The position numbers were made by a program, and so were the translations under genes. Positions 59,915-64,000 of a stretch of DNA of 64,000 nt are shown here, one piece after another. Source of the DNA: Clostridiales bacterium (GTDB lineage Bacteria; Bacillota; Clostridia; Christensenellales; Aristaeellaceae); the NCBI GenBank assembly GCA_015056365.1, contig SVGM01000001.1, positions 186,001 through 250,000 of the forward strand. The letters are read 5' to 3'. Under the pieces are notes generated by a model. The model made no database searches and was not told the DNA's origin. It saw nothing but the letters and a program-made list of their open reading frames with translations. Within the stretch, counting starts at the first letter, position 1; every line of letters starts with the position of its first letter.

Positions 59915-62083
59915 ATGTCCGAACTTTTCATCAGCAAGGACCTGATCCATCTGCGGAATAAGCGCGTCAGCTATCTGATGCACATCCTGCCGGGCGGCAT
60001 TCCTATTCATCTGTATTATGGTAAGCGGCTGGAAGCCATGGAGCCCCGTTCTCTGCTGCGTCACCACGCCATCCCGGACGATGGTACCTTTTCGGTGCAG
60101 GGCTGTTCGCTGGACCATGTCCCCAGTGAATATCCCTCCTTTGGTCTGGGCGATCTGCGTCAGGGCGCGCTGACAGTTCGCCGGGGCGATGGTACCGCCA
60201 GCTGCGACCTTCGCTTCGTCTCCGCCGAGATCGATACGGAAAAGCTGCCTCTGAAAGGGCTGCCGTCCACCCATGCCAACGGCGAACAAACCCTTAGGCT
60301 CATCCTGAAAGACGAGCTGCTGGGCCTGACTGCCGTATTGCGCTACAGTCTGTTTGACGACTGCGACGCCATTGCCCGCAGTGTTGAGCTGATCAACGAC
60401 GGTCAGGACACGCTGTCTGTGGAGCGTGCCATGAGCCTGTGCCTGTCGCTGCCCACCCGTTCCTACGATATCCTGACCCTGGCCGGCGCATGGTCCCGCG
60501 AACGCGAGATGTTCCGCCGTCCCATGACCATGGGCGAGTGCTCCGTGGGTTCCATCAAAGGGGCCAGCAGCTTGCACACCTCCCCCTTCGTGGCAATGAT
60601 GACTCCCGAAACCAACGAACATCTGGGCGAAGTATACGGCTTTGCGCTGGTGTACAGCGGCAATTTCTATGCAGGTGCGCAGGTGGATCCCCACCGCACG
60701 CCCCAGGTGATGATCGGTATCCACCCCGATGGATTCGGCTGGACACTGGAGCCCGGCGAGAGCTTCCAAACTCCGGAAGCCATCGCGGTCTATTCTGATC
60801 AGGGTCTCAACGGCATGAGCGCCCAGTTCCATACCCTGTGCGCCAAGCATGTAGTCCGCGGCAAATTCGCCGATCAGCCCCGTCCCATCCTTCTGAACAA
60901 CTGGGAAGCCACCTATTTCAATTTCAACCACGAACGTCTGGTCGATCTGGCCAAGACAGCTGCGCGGGTGGGCGTCGAATTGTTCGTGCTGGACGATGGC
61001 TGGTTTGGCAAACGCGATGATGACACCACCTCCCTGGGCGACTGGTTCGTGGACACCAACAAACTACCCAATGGACTGACGCCGCTTGCCAATGATGTCC
61101 ACGCGCTGGGCATGAAGTTCGGTCTGTGGTTCGAGCCGGAGATGATATCCCCCAAGAGCAAACTGTATGAAGCTCACCCTGACTGGGCGCTCCACATCGA
61201 CGGCCGTACGCCCATCGAAGCTCGCAACCAGCTGACCCTGGATCTGAGCCGCGAAGACGTATGCGAGCATGTCTATCATGCTGTTGCGGATATTCTTGCC
61301 GCCAATCCCATCGACTACGTGAAGTGGGACATGAACCGCCACTTCTCCAACATAGGTTCCTCCAGCCTGCCTGCTCACCGTCAGCGCGAGCTGCCCCATC
61401 GCTATATGCTGGGTCTGTACAGCGTGCTGGAACGCCTGATCGCTGATTTCCCGGATGTGCTGTTTGAAAGCTGCTCCAGCGGCGGCGGACGCTTTGACCT
61501 GGGTATGCTGAACTATATGCCCCAGACCTGGTGCTCCGACAACACCGACGCATACAGCCGCTGCCGCATCCAATACAGCACCTCGCTGGTCTTCCCGTCC
61601 TTTGCCATTGGCTCCCACGTCAGCGCTGTGCCCAACCATCAGACCGGCCGAATCACGCCCCTTTCCACCCGCGGCAACATTGCCCGCAGCGGCTGTTTCG
61701 GCTACGAGCTTGACCTGAACAGCCTGACGGAAGAAGAACTGGCTGAGATCAGCCAGCAGATCAAGGATGTAAAAGCCATCCGCGAAACCCTGCTGTATGG
61801 CCGTTTCTATCGTTTGCTCTCCCCCTATGAAGGCAACGATACCGCATGGCTGACCGTTGCGCAGGATGGCAGCGAGGCTGTATTCACCTATGAACGCGCG
61901 CTGGCGCAAAGCTATACCAATCCCCCTGTGGTTCGTCTGTGCGGCCTGGAAGCTGACGCAGCCTACCGTGTGGAAGAGACTGGTGAAATCTATGGCGGTG
62001 ATCAGCTGATGTACAGCGGCATTTCCGTACCGCTGAAGTGGGGCGATCACAGTTCCGCCAGCTTCCTGCTGCGGAAGATCTGA
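59915..62083 (+). CDS. Alpha-galactosidase, GH36
   Basis: The 722-residue enzyme has the GH36 layout: an N-terminal beta-sandwich, the catalytic barrel and a C-terminal beta domain. LNNWEATYFNFNHERLV and LFVLDDGWFGKRDDD begin the barrel, and KFGLWFEPEMISP follows. The nucleophile is D472 in YVKWDMNR, and the acid/base is D542 in WCSDNTDA; ESCSSGGGRFDLGML completes the site. No signal peptide, so it is cytoplasmic and likely cuts imported raffinose-type or melibiose sugars. GGAGG precedes the ATG. The esterase-like gene follows 35 nt later. Confidence 0.95.
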   Translation: MSELFISKDLIHLRNKRVSYLMHILPGGIPIHLYYGKRLEAMEPRSLLRHHAIPDDGTFSVQGCSLDHVPSEYPSFGLGDLRQGALTVRRGDGTASCDLRFVSAEIDTEKLPLKGLPSTHANGEQTLRLILKDELLGLTAVLRYSLFDDCDAIARSVELINDGQDTLSVERAMSLCLSLPTRSYDILTLAGAWSREREMFRRPMTMGECSVGSIKGASSLHTSPFVAMMTPETNEHLGEVYGFALVYSGNFYAGAQVDPHRTPQVMIGIHPDGFGWTLEPGESFQTPEAIAVYSDQGLNGMSAQFHTLCAKHVVRGKFADQPRPILLNNWEATYFNFNHERLVDLAKTAARVGVELFVLDDGWFGKRDDDTTSLGDWFVDTNKLPNGLTPLANDVHALGMKFGLWFEPEMISPKSKLYEAHPDWALHIDGRTPIEARNQLTLDLSREDVCEHVYHAVADILAANPIDYVKWDMNRHFSNIGSSSLPAHRQRELPHRYMLGLYSVLERLIADFPDVLFESCSSGGGRFDLGMLNYMPQTWCSDNTDAYSRCRIQYSTSLVFPSFAIGSHVSAVPNHQTGRITPLSTRGNIARSGCFGYELDLNSLTEEELAEISQQIKDVKAIRETLLYGRFYRLLSPYEGNDTAWLTVAQDGSEAVFTYERALAQSYTNPPVVRLCGLEADAAYRVEETGEIYGGDQLMYSGISVPLKWGDHSSASFLLRKI

Positions 62084-62118
62084 TCCCGCTTCGATCCAAA
62101 ACCGAAAGGAAGACACAT

Positions 62119-63603
62119 ATGTTCAAACCTGCTGCCATCTTCCGCGACCACATGATTCTGTGCCGCAATAAAACAATCCGTGTATTCGGCGAGTGCGATA
62201 CAGCCGACATGATCACTGGTCAGCTTGGACCCCATACTGCCCGTGCGGAAGTCCAGAGCGGCCGTTTTCAGCTGCTTTTCCCGCCCATGGACGCCTGCGA
62301 AGACCTGACCCTCAGCCTGTCTGATGGACAGACCAGTCATACTTTTACGGACGTTGCTGTTGGCGAAGTGTATCTGGCCGGCGGCCAGAGCAACATGGAA
62401 CTGGCCCTTATGAATGCTGACGAAGGCCCCGACTGCATCGCGATCCATGACGATCCCCTGCTGCGCTTCTACAACGTTCCCAGATCACCTTTCTGGGATG
62501 AAAACGCCATCCAGGCCGAGGAGAATACGCGCTGGGATCTTTGTAAGCCCGGCGAGCTCAAGGACGCCAGCGCTGTCGCTTACTTCTTTGCCCGCAAGCT
62601 GCGCCAGAAACTGAATGTTCCTGTGGGCATCATCGGCTGCAACTGGGGCGGTACCTCCGCCTCCTGCTGGACTGAACAAAGCGTTCTGGAAAGCAACGCT
62701 GCCGGTCGGGTCTATCTGGATCTGTACCAGCAGACGGCCGCCGACAAAACCGATGAGGCCTACGATCTGGAAGTGATCGAGTACGAGAAGACCAGTGCCG
62801 CATGGAACAAACAAGTGGATGAGCTTCACGCCGCCCACCCTGATATGAGCTGGTCCGACGTGATCCGGCAGCTGGGCGACTGCCCCTGGCCGCCGCCTAT
62901 GGGGCGCAAGTCTGCCTATCGCCCGGCAGGTCTGGTGGAAACCATGCTCAAGCGCGTGGTACCCTACACCCTTACTGGCTTCCTATTCTATCAGGGCGAG
63001 GAAGATTCTGCGCGTCCTGAGTGGTACGATATGCTGCTTGGCAATATGGTGCTGAACTGGCGCAAGCTGTTCATGGACGAGGAGCTCCCCTTCCTCAACG
63101 TACAGCTGCCTGTATTCAAAAATTTCGGCGAAGAGGACTATACCAACTGGGGTACCATACGAGACCAGCAATGGCGTGTCTACCGCCGCCTGCGCAATAC
63201 CGGCCTTGCCATTACCATTGACCTGGGTGAACTGGGCAACATCCACCCCACCGATAAGCGTTCCGTAGGCGAGAGGCTGTACGAGGTCGCCTTATCCACC
63301 GTCTATGGTCAGGAAGGAAAAACCTCCATATATGCCACCGGAAAGTATCCCCAGGGCAATACGCTTGTGGTCACTCTGTCGGGTCAGGTATCGGTCACTC
63401 AGGATGCCGGTGCTCCGTTTGAGATTGCTGGAGCGGACGGCGTGTACCAGCCCGCACAGGCAGAAGTCAGCGGCGACCGGATCCTCCTTACCGCTCAGGG
63501 TGTAGAGGCTCCGGTGATGGCACGCTATGCCTTTATCAATTACACATTGATCAATCTCTTTGGTGAAAACGGGCTTCCCCTGGCGCCCTTTGTACTGGAG
63601 TAA
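62119..63603 (+). CDS. Sialate O-acetylesterase-like (SASA) enzyme
   Basis: The 494-residue protein has the SGNH/SASA features: catalytic serine S91 in LAGGQSNMEL, the oxyanion Gly/Asn blocks IGCNWGGTSASCW and LFYQGEED, and the Asp-His region DLGELGNIHPTDKR (H376). It removes acetyl groups from carbohydrates; clustering with a galactosidase suggests a host or plant glycan. The start at 62119 follows AAAGGAAG; an in-frame extension would lie in the galactosidase gene. No signal peptide is seen. Confidence 0.87.
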   Translation: MFKPAAIFRDHMILCRNKTIRVFGECDTADMITGQLGPHTARAEVQSGRFQLLFPPMDACEDLTLSLSDGQTSHTFTDVAVGEVYLAGGQSNMELALMNADEGPDCIAIHDDPLLRFYNVPRSPFWDENAIQAEENTRWDLCKPGELKDASAVAYFFARKLRQKLNVPVGIIGCNWGGTSASCWTEQSVLESNAAGRVYLDLYQQTAADKTDEAYDLEVIEYEKTSAAWNKQVDELHAAHPDMSWSDVIRQLGDCPWPPPMGRKSAYRPAGLVETMLKRVVPYTLTGFLFYQGEEDSARPEWYDMLLGNMVLNWRKLFMDEELPFLNVQLPVFKNFGEEDYTNWGTIRDQQWRVYRRLRNTGLAITIDLGELGNIHPTDKRSVGERLYEVALSTVYGQEGKTSIYATGKYPQGNTLVVTLSGQVSVTQDAGAPFEIAGADGVYQPAQAEVSGDRILLTAQGVEAPVMARYAFINYTLINLFGENGLPLAPFVLE

Positions 63604-63608
63604 ACGCA

Positions 63609-64000
63609 ATGACTCATACTTTTCTGGCCACTGCTGCCTTTGGGCTGGAAGGCGTGGTGGCAAACGAACTCAAACGCATGGACATCCCTGCCAAAGCGGA
63701 ACAGGGCGGCGCGCGCTTTGATGGCAGCTGGCTGGACGCCTACCGTGCCAATCTGTATCTGCGCACTGCGGACCGGGTGCTTTGCTGTCTGAAGGAAGCC
63801 TCCGTGGACACCTTCGACGGCCTGTTCCGACTGGTAGAAAGCATCCCCTGGGAACATTACCTGCCCAAAGACGCCCGTATCCACGTCAGCGGCAAATGTG
63901 TCCGTTCCCGGCTGATGAGCGTCCGGGACTGCCAATCCATTACCAAGAAGGCCATCGTCAATCGCTTACAGCAGAAGCTGCATGTCACAAGGCTACCGGA
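63609..64000 (+). CDS. THUMP-domain class I RNA methyltransferase, 5' part
   Basis: The frame starts with MTHTFLATAAFGLEGVVANE and is open to the window edge (about 130 codons). The start, the THUMP-like stretch with VESIPWEHYLPKDARIHVSGKC, and SVRDCQSITKKAIVNRL fit the RlmK/L-type 23S rRNA methyltransferase family. GGAG in the end of the previous gene gives the ribosome site, 5 nt after its stop. The catalytic domain is outside the window. Confidence 0.85.
   Translation, partial: MTHTFLATAAFGLEGVVANELKRMDIPAKAEQGGARFDGSWLDAYRANLYLRTADRVLCCLKEASVDTFDGLFRLVESIPWEHYLPKDARIHVSGKCVRSRLMSVRDCQSITKKAIVNRLQQKLHVTRLP

Noticed and set aside
1..64000. CRISPR array, rRNA operon or prophage
   Set aside because: No regularly spaced repeats, rRNA-like stretches or phage structural genes were seen anywhere in the window.

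Overview
The window looks like chromosomal DNA from a low-oxygen-type Firmicute (Bacillota), most likely class Clostridia. The evidence is strong GGAGG ribosome sites, a DnaD/DnaI-like helicase-loader pair, a YtvI-type permease, YitT, a short-form HisG with HisZ, GAAC-N4-GTTC SOS boxes, and -35/-10 promoters close to the sigma-A consensus. Base composition is fairly GC-rich by eye. A gut or rumen Clostridia (Christensenellales-like) is a guess from gene style, not a demonstrated identity. The region is mostly housekeeping, with a few accessory inserts: one IS3-family element, one AT-rich acetyltransferase gene and one sugar-nucleotide cluster.

Layout. 1-7.1 kb (+): the end of a DUF368 lipid-carrier transporter, ychF, an ATP-grasp protein, a secreted clostripain-type protease with tandem repeats, and a two-domain polyphosphate:AMP phosphotransferase. 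7.1-8.7 kb (-): a YgjP-type metallopeptidase and an acetyltransferase. 8.8-17.2 kb (-): a complete, tightly overlapped histidine operon hisZ-G-D-C-B-H-A-F-IE-J, read from a clear promoter and divergent from mscL. 17.3-21.7 kb (+): mscL with a zinc-ribbon tail, a zinc-ribbon membrane protein paired with a TPM-domain protein, tag and ytvI. 21.7-26.4 kb (-): a four-gene GldF/GldG-like ABC cassette. 26.7-29.7 kb (+): a sigma factor with a coupled membrane partner, then an SH3-repeat exported protein. 29.7-31.7 kb (-): yitT, a MazF-like toxin with no visible antitoxin, and an acetyltransferase.

31.8-37.7 kb: a Y-family polymerase under a 47-bp palindrome carrying two SOS boxes, murA (-) with a small leader ORF, uvrB, tRNA-Gln and tRNA-Glu, and a Nudix hydrolase. 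37.8-41.7 kb: an AT-rich acetyltransferase, then a minus-strand operon of two ThrE-type halves, an O-antigen-ligase-like protein and an acetyltransferase. 41.75-43.5 kb: the IS3-family element. 43.5-47.7 kb (-): DnaD-like and DnaC/DnaI-like loader genes, a cysteine-free ArsC/Spx-fold protein and a polytopic membrane protein. 47.8-54.9 kb (+): a serine-hydrolase homologue that has lost its catalytic residues, then a WbpA-B-D-E set predicted to make UDP-2,3-diacetamido-2,3-dideoxyglucuronate, an acetyltransferase and a CAP-domain exported protein. 54.9-59.7 kb (-): a MATE exporter, an HTH-ParB fusion, an AAC(6')-like acetyltransferase and a phosphohexomutase. 59.9-64 kb (+): GH36 alpha-galactosidase, a sialate-O-acetylesterase-like enzyme, and the start of a THUMP-domain RNA methyltransferase.

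Two functional systems can be read with confidence: the full histidine pathway, and the four-step route from UDP-GlcNAc to a diacetamido uronic acid, which implies a decorated surface glycan. The least ordinary items are the cysteine-free ArsC/Spx protein translationally coupled to the helicase-loader genes, the catalytically dead serine-hydrolase homologue, the HTH-ParB fusion, and the palindromic double SOS operator. No CRISPR array, rRNA gene, prophage or obvious defence island was seen.
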